Origin: Candidatus Coprovivens excrementavium
GTDB lineage: Bacteria; Bacillota_I; Bacilli_A; RF39; UBA660
NCBI GenBank assembly: GCA_944363975.1
Contig: CALVVU010000006.1
Coordinates: forward strand, 35,456 to 99,455
Length of the DNA: 64,000 nt
Direction: 5' to 3'
Shown: positions 18,816 through 27,786 of the stretch, one piece after another
How the letters are laid out: each line of letters starts with the position of its first letter
Numbering within the stretch: position 1 is the first letter of the stretch
Program-made: the position numbers and the translations under genes
The notes under the pieces: generated by a model
Told to the model about the DNA's origin: nothing
What the model saw: the letters and a program-made list of their open reading frames with translations, nothing else
Database searches by the model: none

Positions 18816-20573
18816 ATGAATTTAAAAGATTTATATATTGATTTTTTTGTTAGTAAAGGACATAAGCAAATACCTAGTGCACCAGTTGTTCCAGAAAACG
18901 ATCCGTCAGTTCTTTTTAATACGGCTGGTATGCAACCTTTAATTCCTTATTTAATGGGACAATCTCATCCATATGGAACAAGATTGTGTGATTATCAAAA
19001 GTGTATTAGAACTAACGATTTAGAGGAAGTTGGTGATGTCACGCATCATACTTTCTTCGAAATGTTAGGTAATTGGAGTTTAGGTGATTATTTTAAAGAT
19101 GAAAGTATTAGTTGGAGTTTTGAATTTTTAACTAAATATTTAAATATTCCTGTTGAAAGATTAGCTGTAACTGTTTTTGCTGGTAATGATGATATTCCTT
19201 TTGATGAAGTTAGTTATAATAAATGGATAAGTTTAGGAATAAAACCTGAAAGAATTGCTAAAACAGTAGATGATAATTTTTGGATTGCTGGAGAAACTGG
19301 GCCTTGTGGAGCAGATACAGAAATATTTTATTTTAGAAGTGAAGATGAAATTCCTATTGAATTTGATCCTAATGATGATCGATGGGTAGAAATTTGGAAT
19401 AATGTTTTTATGCAATATAATAAAGCTGAAAATGGAATAATAACTGAATTACCAAAAAAGAATGTTGATACAGGGATGGGTGTAGAAAGAACAACAGCTA
19501 TTTTAGAAGGAGTAAATGATAATTATTTATCTAGCATATGGAAAGATGTTATTGATTTGATTTGTAATATTTCTAATTTATCTTATGAAGGTAATGAAAG
19601 GAGTATGCGCATTATAGCTGATCATTTAAGAACGGCAGTATTTATTTCGGCAGATCCAGCTGGAATTAAACCTAGTAACACTGATCAAGGATATATTTTA
19701 CGTAGATTAATACGTCGTGCAATTCGTCATGCTAAGACACTTAATATTGATATAAATAGTGATTGGGAACAAAAAATAGCTACTTTATTGATAGATAAAT
19801 ATCAAAAATATTATAAAGAATTAGTTGATAATCGCGATGTTGTATTGAATGTTTTGACTGAAGAGAAAAAACGTTTTAATAAGACTTTAGAGAAAGGATT
19901 AAAAGAGTTTGAAAAAGTAACTAGAAATAATGAAAATATAGATGGTGAAATGGCTTTTCATTTATTTGATACTTATGGCTTTCCTTTAGAATTAACTGTT
20001 GAATTAGCTAAAGAACGTAATTTAAAAGTTGATATTGTAGGATTTGAAAATAAATTTAAGGAACATCAAGAAAAGAGTAGAACAGCTTCAGCTGGGAAAT
20101 TTAAAGGTGGTTTAGCAGGTAATAGTGAGATTGAAACAAGGTATCATACGGCAACACACTTACTTAATGCTGCTTTGAAAGTAGTAGTTGGTCCCGATGT
20201 ACATCAAAAAGGTTCTAATATAACGGATGAACGTATGCGTTTTGATTTTAGTTGTGATCATAAATTAACAGATGAAGAAAAGAAAAAAACAGAAGATTTA
20301 GTTAATGAGTGGATTGAAGCAGGATTAGATGTTACAGTTCAAGAAATGTCAAAGGATGAGGCAATTAAATCAGGAGCAGAATGTATGTTTATTGAAAAAT
20401 ATCCCGATATTGTAACTGTTTACCAAATTGGTAATGATAAATATGGTGTTGTATCAAAAGAATTGTGTGGTGGTCCACATGTTAAAAATACATCTGAATT
20501 AACGAAGTTTAAAATAAAGAAAGAAGAAGCTTCTAGTGCAGGTGTTAGAAGAATTAAAGCTATTTTGGAGTAA
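18816..20573 (+). CDS. alaS: Short alanyl-tRNA synthetase
   Basis: Charges tRNA-Ala. 585 residues, against roughly 875 in most bacteria. The class II catalytic domain is complete ('FNTAGMQPLIPYL', 'THHTFFEMLGNWSLGDYF', 'NVDTGMGVERTTAIL', 'DQGYILRRLIRRAIRH'). The editing domain keeps the zinc residues His444/His448 ('HTATHLL') and Cys551/His555 ('CGGPH'). The protein ends 'AGVRRIKAILE', so the C-Ala/DHHA1 region is missing, and the stretch between the catalytic and editing cores is also shorter. It follows a dNMP-kinase-like gene under an Ala T-box. Confidence 0.95.
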   Translation: MNLKDLYIDFFVSKGHKQIPSAPVVPENDPSVLFNTAGMQPLIPYLMGQSHPYGTRLCDYQKCIRTNDLEEVGDVTHHTFFEMLGNWSLGDYFKDESISWSFEFLTKYLNIPVERLAVTVFAGNDDIPFDEVSYNKWISLGIKPERIAKTVDDNFWIAGETGPCGADTEIFYFRSEDEIPIEFDPNDDRWVEIWNNVFMQYNKAENGIITELPKKNVDTGMGVERTTAILEGVNDNYLSSIWKDVIDLICNISNLSYEGNERSMRIIADHLRTAVFISADPAGIKPSNTDQGYILRRLIRRAIRHAKTLNIDINSDWEQKIATLLIDKYQKYYKELVDNRDVVLNVLTEEKKRFNKTLEKGLKEFEKVTRNNENIDGEMAFHLFDTYGFPLELTVELAKERNLKVDIVGFENKFKEHQEKSRTASAGKFKGGLAGNSEIETRYHTATHLLNAALKVVVGPDVHQKGSNITDERMRFDFSCDHKLTDEEKKKTEDLVNEWIEAGLDVTVQEMSKDEAIKSGAECMFIEKYPDIVTVYQIGNDKYGVVSKELCGGPHVKNTSELTKFKIKKEEASSAGVRRIKAILE

Positions 20574-20577
20574 TTAA

Positions 20578-20910
20578 ATGGATTTTTACGAATTAGAAAC
20601 TAGTTTATTTAAGGAAAAATTTTTAAGTAATAAAGATTATTTGGAAAAAGTTTTACATAATGATTATATTGAGTATGGTAAATCTGGTTTAATATATAAC
20701 AAGAAAGAAACAATTGAGTCTTTATATAGGATGAAAGATAGGAATATTACAATATCAAAATTTACAAGTAAAAAAATTGATGAAAAAACATATATTATTC
20801 ATTATATATCTACACATGAAAATGATATTAATGTATTAAGGACTTCTATTTGGATAAATGAAATTAATAAATGGAAATTATATTTTCATCAAGGAACGAA
20901 GATGAATTAA
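20578..20910 (+). CDS. NTF2-like (DUF4440/SnoaL type) small protein
   Basis: 110 residues, cytosolic. The N-terminal helix and 'LEKVLHNDYIEYGKSGLIYN', then the alternating strands ending 'RTSIWINEINKWKLYFHQGT', fit the NTF2-like cone fold of DUF4440 proteins. The ATG lies four bases after the alaS stop without a clear ribosome site, so translation may be coupled to alaS. It is the last gene of the Ala T-box operon. Function unknown. Confidence 0.75.
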   Translation: MDFYELETSLFKEKFLSNKDYLEKVLHNDYIEYGKSGLIYNKKETIESLYRMKDRNITISKFTSKKIDEKTYIIHYISTHENDINVLRTSIWINEINKWKLYFHQGTKMN

Positions 20911-20936
20911 AACAAGTTTAAAACTTGTTTTTTTTA
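20910..20936 (+). terminator. Terminator of the alaS operon
   Basis: AAACAAGTTT and AAACTTGTTT are followed by a T-run; the hairpin starts at the last base of the stop codon. Confidence 0.85.
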
Positions 20937-21031
20937 TGAAAATAAAAGGATACAAATTATTTAGAGTGTAAATATAAAGTGAAAGGGTGATAACAGGATA
21001 AAAAAAATAATACTATTGGGAGGATTTGGAA

Positions 21032-22456
21032 ATGAAAAAAATATTATTATTAATTATTATAGGAATATTATTTTATGGAGTTAATGTTAAAGCAGATAGT
21101 GAAACTTTTTATGAGGGAGAATATATTAATGGTGAATATATAAATAAGAAGATAGATGGTAAAACTTATTATATGACAATGCAATTTATAAGGGATAGTA
21201 AAGGTGATATTGTATATTGTTTGGAACCATTTGTAAGTTTTGAAAATGGTAAGACTTATATTAAATACGAAGGTAATTTAGCTGGTTATAAAGATTTAAC
21301 TATTGAACAAAAGAGAAATATTGAACTTATCGTTTATTATGGATTTGGATATAATAAAAGAGTAGATAATAAATGGTATGTAATTACACAATATTTAATT
21401 TGGAAAGAAATAAAACCTGATGCAGATATTTATTTTACTGATAAATTGAATGGTACACGAATAAAAAAATATGAGGAAGAAATGAATAGTATCTTAAATG
21501 ATGTTAAAAAACATGATATGAAGCCAACTTTTGTTAAAGATTATGTTGTTAATTATAATGATAACTTAATTATTGAAGGACTTAATAGTAATTATGAAAT
21601 TGTGACTGATTATAATTATGAATTGTCTACTAATTTTAAAGTTGATAATATTAAAAATGATGGAATTATTAAGATAAAAGAGAAAGCTAATTATTATAAA
21701 AATAAAGTAGCTATTTATGATAGTACAAATAGTCAAGATTTGATAAGACCTGGTAATATAGAAAATAAAGAATATATTATTAAAGTTGGTGTTAATAAAG
21801 GGAGTATAATACTTGATATAAGAGATGATAATAGTGTTTATACTATTGAGAGTAGTTTTAGAAATACTTGTTATGAGATTAAAAGTAGTGATGATGTAAT
21901 TGATAAAGTTTGTACAGCAGAAGAACCATTGGTATATAAAACTGTAATATTACCATATGGTGAGTATGAAGTATATCAGACAAGTTATGGAATAGGTTAT
22001 AAAAAGGATGAAAAGATATATAAAGTTAAAATTGATGAAAAGAATAATGAACCAAAATTAATATTGTATAATCAATTAATAAAAAATGATTTGGATATTA
22101 TTAAGTATGCTTGTTATTATGATGATTGCATTTTTGAAGAGGGAGCAGTTTTTAGAATTACTGATCGAGATGGTAATATTGTAGATGATATAATTAGTGG
22201 CGAAAATGGTTATGCTAATATTGTATTAGGTTATGGTTCATATAAAGTTGCACAAGTAAAAGGATTAGATAATTATACTTTTAGTTCTCCTTTTGAATTT
22301 AAAATAGTTGATGAGATAGCAGAGCATAAAAAAGAATTATATAATTATTATATTGAAGAGGAAGTAGAGGTTCCTCCTCAAACTAAAGTTGATGTTTCTT
22401 TTTGGGATTTATTGGTCGAATTATTTTCTTGTATATTTGCAATTTTTAGCTTTTAA
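21032..22456 (+). CDS. Secreted thioester-domain (TQXA) adhesin-like protein
   Basis: 474 residues from ATG 21032, with GGGAGGA upstream. A signal peptide covers about 1-21. The first domain matches the thioester domain: Cys63 in 'VYCLEPF' and Gln120 in 'VITQYLIWKE' would form the Cys-Gln internal thioester used for covalent host binding. A middle beta region follows. A SpaA/Cna-B-like domain lies at about 350-435 ('GAVFRITDRDGNIVDDIIS', 'GENGYANIVLGYGSYKVAQV'). The end is 'VPPQTKVD' plus a hydrophobic stretch without a basic tail, a poor sortase signal. Surface attachment is therefore uncertain. Confidence 0.85.
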   Translation: MKKILLLIIIGILFYGVNVKADSETFYEGEYINGEYINKKIDGKTYYMTMQFIRDSKGDIVYCLEPFVSFENGKTYIKYEGNLAGYKDLTIEQKRNIELIVYYGFGYNKRVDNKWYVITQYLIWKEIKPDADIYFTDKLNGTRIKKYEEEMNSILNDVKKHDMKPTFVKDYVVNYNDNLIIEGLNSNYEIVTDYNYELSTNFKVDNIKNDGIIKIKEKANYYKNKVAIYDSTNSQDLIRPGNIENKEYIIKVGVNKGSIILDIRDDNSVYTIESSFRNTCYEIKSSDDVIDKVCTAEEPLVYKTVILPYGEYEVYQTSYGIGYKKDEKIYKVKIDEKNNEPKLILYNQLIKNDLDIIKYACYYDDCIFEEGAVFRITDRDGNIVDDIISGENGYANIVLGYGSYKVAQVKGLDNYTFSSPFEFKIVDEIAEHKKELYNYYIEEEVEVPPQTKVDVSFWDLLVELFSCIFAIFSF

Positions 22457-22465
22457 TGGTATAAT
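22457..22465 (+). promoter_or_regulatory. Extended -10 promoter of the gene at 22492
   Basis: TGGTATAAT lies directly after the adhesin stop codon, 26 bases before the next ATG. Confidence 0.6.
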
Positions 22466-22491
22466 AACAATCGTTTTAAGGGGTTGTTAAA

Positions 22492-23028
22492 ATGGTTGAA
22501 CAAATATTAGATGATTTAAATGACTATGTTAAATTGAATTATATTGTTAATAGAATAAGCTCTAAATTAAGTAGGAATAATCGTGCAACATTTAATTTTG
22601 TTAATAATTGTCGTTATGATCTTTTTGGCGTATCAGATGATGAAGTCTTAATAATTGAAGGTAATGATTACGATAAATTAACTCAATTATACGAATCTTA
22701 TGCCTCTAAATTAGAAAAACTAAATGCAAAAATATTTGAAGCAATGTTTAAACTTAGTAATGAAGATAAAATGTCTTTGAGAGATATTTTAGAAAATCGT
22801 CAGAGAATAAATGAGGAAAAGGCATTTGAAGAACGAGTTAGATACGAACAGATAGTAAATCTTATAAAACAAAAGGTATTAGAAAAAAAGAATGCTGAAT
22901 TATACGATTTATGTTTATTATCTAAAGACAGTTATTCAACTTGTTATGAATATCAAGTTGTTGGCGAAGTATATTCTAATTTAAAAAGTTATCTATCAGG
23001 TTTAATTGGTTCTTATATGAAAAAATAG
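22492..23028 (+). CDS. Helical cytosolic protein, unknown function
   Basis: 178 residues with no membrane segment. Mostly helical, with a likely coiled coil at about 65-135 ('KLTQLYESYASKLEKLNAKI', 'NRQRINEEKAFEERVRYEQI'). Three cysteines. The start has AAGGGG upstream. It stands alone between its own promoter and terminator. I do not recognise the family. Confidence 0.75.
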   Translation: MVEQILDDLNDYVKLNYIVNRISSKLSRNNRATFNFVNNCRYDLFGVSDDEVLIIEGNDYDKLTQLYESYASKLEKLNAKIFEAMFKLSNEDKMSLRDILENRQRINEEKAFEERVRYEQIVNLIKQKVLEKKNAELYDLCLLSKDSYSTCYEYQVVGEVYSNLKSYLSGLIGSYMKK

Positions 23029-23029
23029 G

Positions 23030-23054
23030 ATAATCACGAAAGTGATTATTTTTT
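23030..23054 (+). terminator. Terminator after the gene at 22492
   Basis: ATAATCAC and GTGATTAT pair around a GAAA tetraloop, followed by TTTTT. Confidence 0.88.
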
Positions 23055-23064
23055 GCGTGTATTT

Positions 23065-23092
23065 TTGATTTTTGCGAAAAATGTGGTAAAAT
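23065..23092 (+). promoter_or_regulatory. Candidate promoter of dnaG-rpoD-trmK
   Basis: TTGATT (23065-23070), a 16-base spacer, and TAAAAT (23087-23092). A second possible -10, TATAAT at 23157-23162, has no clear -35. The leader between 23093 and 23188 shows no stable structure by eye. Confidence 0.5.
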
Positions 23093-23188
23093 AAACAAGT
23101 ATTTTGAATTTTTTGACGAAAAATGTTAATAAAAAAAAGGAAATTGTGTTATTACCTATAATAAATATAGATAGAGGGGTGATTTTTT

Positions 23189-24937
23189 ATGGCTTCAGTT
23201 AGTAACGAAGAGATTAATGAAATTCGTGCTTCTGCTGATATAGTATCTATTATTGGAAGCTATATACCCTTAACGCAAAAAGGTAAAAATTATGTTGGAG
23301 TTTGTCCTTTTCATGATGATCATTCGCCGAGTATGAGTGTTTCACCTGATAAACAAATATATAAATGTTTTGCTTGTGGGGCAAGTGGTAATGTGTTTAC
23401 TTTTGTATCGGAATATGAGAATGTATCATTTATTGAGGCTGTTAGAATAGTTGCTTCGAAATGTGGTAAAGAATTATCTGTTTCAACTTATAATAATAAT
23501 ATATCTCCAATATTAAAAGAAGAATATGAGATAATGGATTTAACACAAAAGTTTTTTTTGAATAATTTAAGAACTAAATTTGGAATTGAAGCTTTAGATT
23601 ATTTAAAAAATAGAGGATTAAATGAAGATATTATTAAAGAATTTGGAATTGGTTTGAGTTTGGATAGTAATGAAGCTTTGTATCAGTTGTTAACGAAGAA
23701 AAATTATGATACAAAACTCTTATTAGATATGGGATTGATTAATTCAAATAATGGAAAAATATATGATATGTTTAGCCGAAGGATTACTTTTCCTTTATGG
23801 GATAAGAATGGTAATATAGTTGGATTTAGTGCACGTGTATATCGAAATGAAAAAAATATTTCTAAATATATGAATAGTAAAGAATCAAGACTTTTTAAGA
23901 AAGGTGAAACTTTATATAATTATCATAAAGCTAAAGATGTTGCTAAACGCGAGAAAAAAATAATAGTTGTTGAAGGCTTTATGGATGCAATTCGTATTTC
24001 ATCAATTGGCATAAAAAACGTTATTGCTTTACAGGGAACGGCAATGACAATGGATCAGATACAATTATTAAAGAAACTTAGAGTAAAAGTAATTTTGTGC
24101 TTAGATAATGATAATGCTGGATTAATTGCAACTGTTAATAATGGGGATGAACTTGTTAAAAATGAAGTTGAAACAGAAGTAATTAGACTTAGTGGGGCTA
24201 AAGATCCTGATGAATATATTTTAGCTAATGGTGGTGAGTCGTTTAAAGAAAATGTTGAACATCCATTAACTTATTTTGAATTTAAAATGAACTATTTAAA
24301 ACAAAATAAAGATTTAAATAAAGTTGAAGATTTATCAGATTATGTAAATGATGTATTAAAGAGTTTAACTGAAATAGAAGACCCAATTTTGAGGGAGTTA
24401 ACTTTAAACAAATTAAGTAAAGAATATAATTTATCTTTAAGTGTTTTAAAAACTAAATTAGAACAATTTGCACCGATAAAAATAAAAAAAGAAAAAATAG
24501 AGAATAAAAAAGAAAAAGAACATAAAGATGCTTTTATGATTGGTTCTGAAAAAATACTTTATTTTATGATGAATGGGGAAGAATATATAAGAGAGTATCA
24601 AAAAAAATTAGGATTATTTAATGATTCTTTATATAGAGAAATTGCTAATGAAATAGTGTATTTTTATGAAACTAATAAAAAAATAACTGTTGCTGATTTT
24701 ATTACATATGTTAATGATAAAGATCATATTAAAGAAAAAGTAAGGGAGATTGTTAGTGATTCGGCAAATGATGAAGTGACAATTGCAGCAATGGATGAAT
24801 ATATAGATGCTTTATCAAGAATGCTTATTAAGAATGAGATTAAAAGATTAAAATCTTTGATGAAAAGTGAACTTGATGAGGCTAAGAAACTAGAAATAGC
24901 TTTGCAAATTAAAGAGTTAAAAAAAGAGGATGTGTAG
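23189..24937 (+). CDS. dnaG: DNA primase DnaG
   Basis: Makes RNA primers for replication. 582 residues. The N-terminal CHC2 zinc finger is '[14 protein letters not shown]' with '[14 protein letters not shown]' (about 40-75). The RNA polymerase core has the TOPRIM motif '[12 protein letters not shown]' and '[13 protein letters not shown]'. A helical C-terminal helicase-binding part follows. AGAGGGGTGAT precedes the ATG. It is followed three bases later by rpoD, the classical Bacillota macromolecular-synthesis cluster without rpsU. Confidence 0.97.
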   Translation: MASVSNEEINEIRASADIVSIIGSYIPLTQKGKNYVGVCPFHDDHSPSMSVSPDKQIYKCFACGASGNVFTFVSEYENVSFIEAVRIVASKCGKELSVSTYNNNISPILKEEYEIMDLTQKFFLNNLRTKFGIEALDYLKNRGLNEDIIKEFGIGLSLDSNEALYQLLTKKNYDTKLLLDMGLINSNNGKIYDMFSRRITFPLWDKNGNIVGFSARVYRNEKNISKYMNSKESRLFKKGETLYNYHKAKDVAKREKKIIVVEGFMDAIRISSIGIKNVIALQGTAMTMDQIQLLKKLRVKVILCLDNDNAGLIATVNNGDELVKNEVETEVIRLSGAKDPDEYILANGGESFKENVEHPLTYFEFKMNYLKQNKDLNKVEDLSDYVNDVLKSLTEIEDPILRELTLNKLSKEYNLSLSVLKTKLEQFAPIKIKKEKIENKKEKEHKDAFMIGSEKILYFMMNGEEYIREYQKKLGLFNDSLYREIANEIVYFYETNKKITVADFITYVNDKDHIKEKVREIVSDSANDEVTIAAMDEYIDALSRMLIKNEIKRLKSLMKSELDEAKKLEIALQIKELKKEDV

Positions 24938-24939
24938 AT

Positions 24940-26040
24940 ATGGTAGAGATAAAAAGTTTTAATGATAGAGTTAAAGATTTAGTAGAACTAGGAAAGAAAA
25001 ATAATAATATTTTAACATTTGAACAATTAGCTGAAGCGCTAAAAGGATTAGATATTGATAATGATTCTTTGGACGAACTTTATAATACTTTAATGGAAAA
25101 TGGTATCGAAGTAGTAGCTGAGGATGCTGCAACTGGAGATGTGGCTAAGCATGATTTAAAAGAGGAAGAGAATCTTGTTTTAAGTGATGAAGAGATTACT
25201 AAAGATATAAATATTAATGATCCAGTGAGAATGTATTTAAAAGAAATTGGTCGTATTAGTTTGTTAAGTTCAGAAGAGGAACTTGAGTTGTCTGTACGTA
25301 TTGCTAATGGTGATGAGGCGGCTAAGAATATTCTTGCTGAATCAAATTTGCGTTTAGTTGTTTCAATTGCTAAACGTTATGTTGGTCGTGGATTATTATT
25401 TCTTGATTTGATTCAAGAAGGCAATATTGGTTTGATGAAAGCAGTAGAAAAGTTTGATTATGGTAAAGGTTATAAGTTTAGTACATATGCTACTTGGTGG
25501 ATTAGACAGGCTATTACAAGAGCTTTGGCTGATCAAGCTAGGACAATTCGTGTTCCTGTTCATATGGTAGAAACAATTAATAAAATGGCTCGTGTTCAAA
25601 GACAGATGACTTTGGAATTAAATAGAGAACCAAGTGAAGAAGAGTTAGCTGAAAAAATGGGAATTACGGTTGATAAAGTAAGAGAAGTAATGAAGATAAG
25701 TCAAGATCCAGTTTCTTTAGATACGCCAATAGGTGAAGAAGATGATTCGCATCTTGGAGATTTCATCAAAGATGAAAGAAGTATGAGCCCTGAAGAATAT
25801 GCGACGAATGAAATCCTTAAAGAAGAAATTAAAAATGTCTTAATGACTTTACAAGACAGAGAACAAGAGGTTCTAGAATTGCGTTTCGGTTTGGTCGATG
25901 GAACTAGTCATACTTTAGAAGAAGTTGGAAAAAAATTTAATGTTACAAGAGAGAGAATAAGACAAATTGAAGCGAAAGCTCTACGTAAGCTAAGACATCC
26001 ATCACGTGCTAAAAAATTAAAAGATTTCTTAAGTGACTAG
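24940..26040 (+). CDS. rpoD: Primary sigma factor RpoD (SigA)
   Basis: Directs RNA polymerase to housekeeping promoters. 366 residues: a short region 1.1; region 1.2 '[17 protein letters not shown]'; region 2 '[19 protein letters not shown]', '[19 protein letters not shown]' and '[16 protein letters not shown]'; region 3; and region 4 with '[20 protein letters not shown]'. It follows dnaG by two bases and overlaps trmK by eight. The extended -10 elements throughout the window are presumably its targets. Confidence 0.98.
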   Translation: MVEIKSFNDRVKDLVELGKKNNNILTFEQLAEALKGLDIDNDSLDELYNTLMENGIEVVAEDAATGDVAKHDLKEEENLVLSDEEITKDININDPVRMYLKEIGRISLLSSEEELELSVRIANGDEAAKNILAESNLRLVVSIAKRYVGRGLLFLDLIQEGNIGLMKAVEKFDYGKGYKFSTYATWWIRQAITRALADQARTIRVPVHMVETINKMARVQRQMTLELNREPSEEELAEKMGITVDKVREVMKISQDPVSLDTPIGEEDDSHLGDFIKDERSMSPEEYATNEILKEEIKNVLMTLQDREQEVLELRFGLVDGTSHTLEEVGKKFNVTRERIRQIEAKALRKLRHPSRAKKLKDFLSD

Positions 26041-26683
26041 AATTAGTAAACGTTTAAAAGCAATAACACTATATATATCTAGTGATGATTGTGTAGCTGA
26101 TGTCGGTTGTGATCATGGTTTATTGAGTATTTATTTAGTTGAAAATAAATTAGTAAAAAAGGTTATTGCTAGTGATATAAACCAAAATGCTTTAAATTCG
26201 GCGATTGCTAATATAAAAAAGAGAAATTTAAATATTGAAACAATATTAAGTGATGGAATAGAAAATATTCCTTTAAAAGAAATAAATACTTTGATTATTT
26301 CTGGTATGGGAACTAGTACAATATTACATATATTAAATGATAATAAAAAGTTAAAAAAGATTGATAAACTTATTATTCAATCTAATAATGATTATTATTT
26401 ATTAAGAAGTAGTTTAAACGAAAAGGGATATTATTTAGAAGAAGAAAATTATACTTTAGATAAGAATAAATGGTATGTAACTAGTAAATTTATTAAAAGT
26501 AATAAAAGAAATTCTGTTCAAGAATTAAAATATGGATTTTTAAATAATAATAATTATAATAACTATTTAATAAAGAAAACGGAGAATATATTTCGTAGAA
26601 TTCCTTTTACATCTTTAAAAGCTAAATGGAATTATCTAATGAAAATAAGAGAATTAAAAAAAGCTATTTATAAAAATAAATAG
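26033..26683 (+). CDS. trmK: tRNA (adenine-22-N1) methyltransferase TrmK
   Basis: Methylates A22 in the D-arm of several tRNAs. 216 residues. The SAM motif '[15 protein letters not shown]' is at about 20-34 and '[17 protein letters not shown]' at about 84-100, both typical of the TrmK/DUF633 family. The GTG start overlaps the end of rpoD by eight bases, so translation is probably coupled. The same order (dnaG, rpoD, trmK) occurs in Bacillus. The last codons form half of the terminator. Confidence 0.95.
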   Translation: MTRISKRLKAITLYISSDDCVADVGCDHGLLSIYLVENKLVKKVIASDINQNALNSAIANIKKRNLNIETILSDGIENIPLKEINTLIISGMGTSTILHILNDNKKLKKIDKLIIQSNNDYYLLRSSLNEKGYYLEEENYTLDKNKWYVTSKFIKSNKRNSVQELKYGFLNNNNYNNYLIKKTENIFRRIPFTSLKAKWNYLMKIRELKKAIYKNK

Positions 26684-26691
26684 TTTTTTTT
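26664..26691 (+). terminator. Terminator formed by the end of trmK
   Basis: CTATTTA and TAAATAG pair around TAAAAA. The right arm contains the stop codon and is followed by eight T. Confidence 0.8.
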
Positions 26692-26914
26692 ATTGGAAGA
26701 AGGTAGGAGAGTTAGAAGAAATAGCTTTTATTTCTTTTATTTCTTTATTATTGTTATTTATTGGATGATTGATGTTTCTTAATGAATTAAATATTTTATT
26801 TGAATTATTTATTAATGGTTTTATTTGTTTATATAGAGGTAACATTTGATTGGCAATATTAAGAGTTCGTGATAGACCATTTATTATTTTTAAAAGAGAT
26901 AAATTATTATTCAT
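26690..26914 (-). CDS. YqfQ/VrrA-like small protein
   Basis: 74 residues from ATG 26914, which has GGTGAT four bases upstream on the minus strand. The core 'LSRTLNIANQMLPLYKQIKP' followed by 'LINNSNKIFNSLRNI' resembles the helical core of YqfQ (VrrA) proteins ('...A-Q...P-x-V-x-x-Y-x-P-x-V...'). In Bacillus yqfQ lies close to the trmK region, so the context agrees. The tail is Asn-rich. A minus-strand TATAAT-like element lies just upstream. YqfQ has no well-known function. Confidence 0.6.
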   Translation of the reverse strand: MNNNLSLLKIINGLSRTLNIANQMLPLYKQIKPLINNSNKIFNSLRNINHPINNNNKEIKEIKAISSNSPTFFQ

Positions 26915-26953
26915 GTTAATCACCATTATATTATATGTAAAAAAAGTATTTTA

Positions 26954-26962
26954 TGATATACT
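26954..26962 (+). promoter_or_regulatory. Extended -10 promoter of the prepilin peptidase gene
   Basis: TGATATACT lies 31 bases before the start codon. It is divergent from the YqfQ-like gene. Confidence 0.5.
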
Positions 26963-26993
26963 TGTATTAGAAAATAAAAAGGGATGATAAAAA

Positions 26994-27755
26994 ATGCTTT
27001 TTGATATTTATGTAATTTGCTTTTTGTTTATAGTAGGTGTTTTTACTGGATTTGTGATGGTTGTTATTGGGTTAAAATCACCATTAACTACTAAGGAGTA
27101 TTTTAATGCTTGTGATAATTGTAATCATCCTTATAAGTGGTATGAAATGTTCCCTATTTTATCTTATTTTATAAATTGTGGTCGTTGTAGATATTGTCAA
27201 AAAGAATTATCTTTATTTTATCCTTTTTTAGAATTGTTATCTGGCTTGCTTTTTTCTTTTTCTTATATGTTATATGGATTTAGTTATGAAATGTTAGTTA
27301 TGATGATATTAACTTTATTATCTGTAATGATTTATGTTAGTGATTTTAAGTATTATATTATTTTAGATAAACCAGTTTTCTTGGCAGGAATTTTAGTCTT
27401 AGTTTGTAAGTTGTTAATTTTTGGCTTGGAAACTTTTATAATTTCACTTTGTAGTGGTTTTTTAATTTTTTTCTTTATGTATTTTATTAAATTTATTGGA
27501 GATAAATTATTTAAACAGGAATCATTAGGTGGTGGTGATGTTAAATTATCAACTTTTTTTGGCTTTTTGTTAGGTATTAGATTGAGTATTGTAGCTTTGA
27601 TTATCGGGTCATTTTTAGCTTTTCCATGCGCTTTGTATTCATCTTTGACAAATAAAAATAGAGAAATTCCGTTTGGACCTTTTCTAATTACTGGTTTGTA
27701 TATTTCTTTTATCTTTATGGAACCAATAAAAGATTTTATATCGATAATTTTTTAA
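26994..27755 (+). CDS. Prepilin leader peptidase (A24, PilD/ComC type)
   Basis: Membrane aspartyl peptidase that cuts and N-methylates type IV prepilins or competence pseudopilins. 253 residues with about seven membrane helices. The N-terminal methylase part carries two CxxC pairs ('CDNCNHPYKWYEMFPILSYF', then 'CGRCRYCQKE'). The catalytic Asp residues are in 'YVSDFKYYIILD' and 'LGGGDVKLSTFFGF'. It is convergent with the GspE/PilB-like ATPase gene, a functional partner. No prepilin-like gene is seen in this window. Confidence 0.92.
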   Translation: MLFDIYVICFLFIVGVFTGFVMVVIGLKSPLTTKEYFNACDNCNHPYKWYEMFPILSYFINCGRCRYCQKELSLFYPFLELLSGLLFSFSYMLYGFSYEMLVMMILTLLSVMIYVSDFKYYIILDKPVFLAGILVLVCKLLIFGLETFIISLCSGFLIFFFMYFIKFIGDKLFKQESLGGGDVKLSTFFGFLLGIRLSIVALIIGSFLAFPCALYSSLTNKNREIPFGPFLITGLYISFIFMEPIKDFISIIF

Positions 27756-27761
27756 ATTAAT

Positions 27762-27786
27762 AAAGAGTTTCTTTTAGAAACTCTTT
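27762..27786. terminator. Bidirectional terminator between convergent pilus genes
   Basis: AAAGAGTTTCT and AGAAACTCTTT pair around TTT. The left gene ends just before it; the minus-strand ATPase stop lies at its right edge. Confidence 0.8.
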
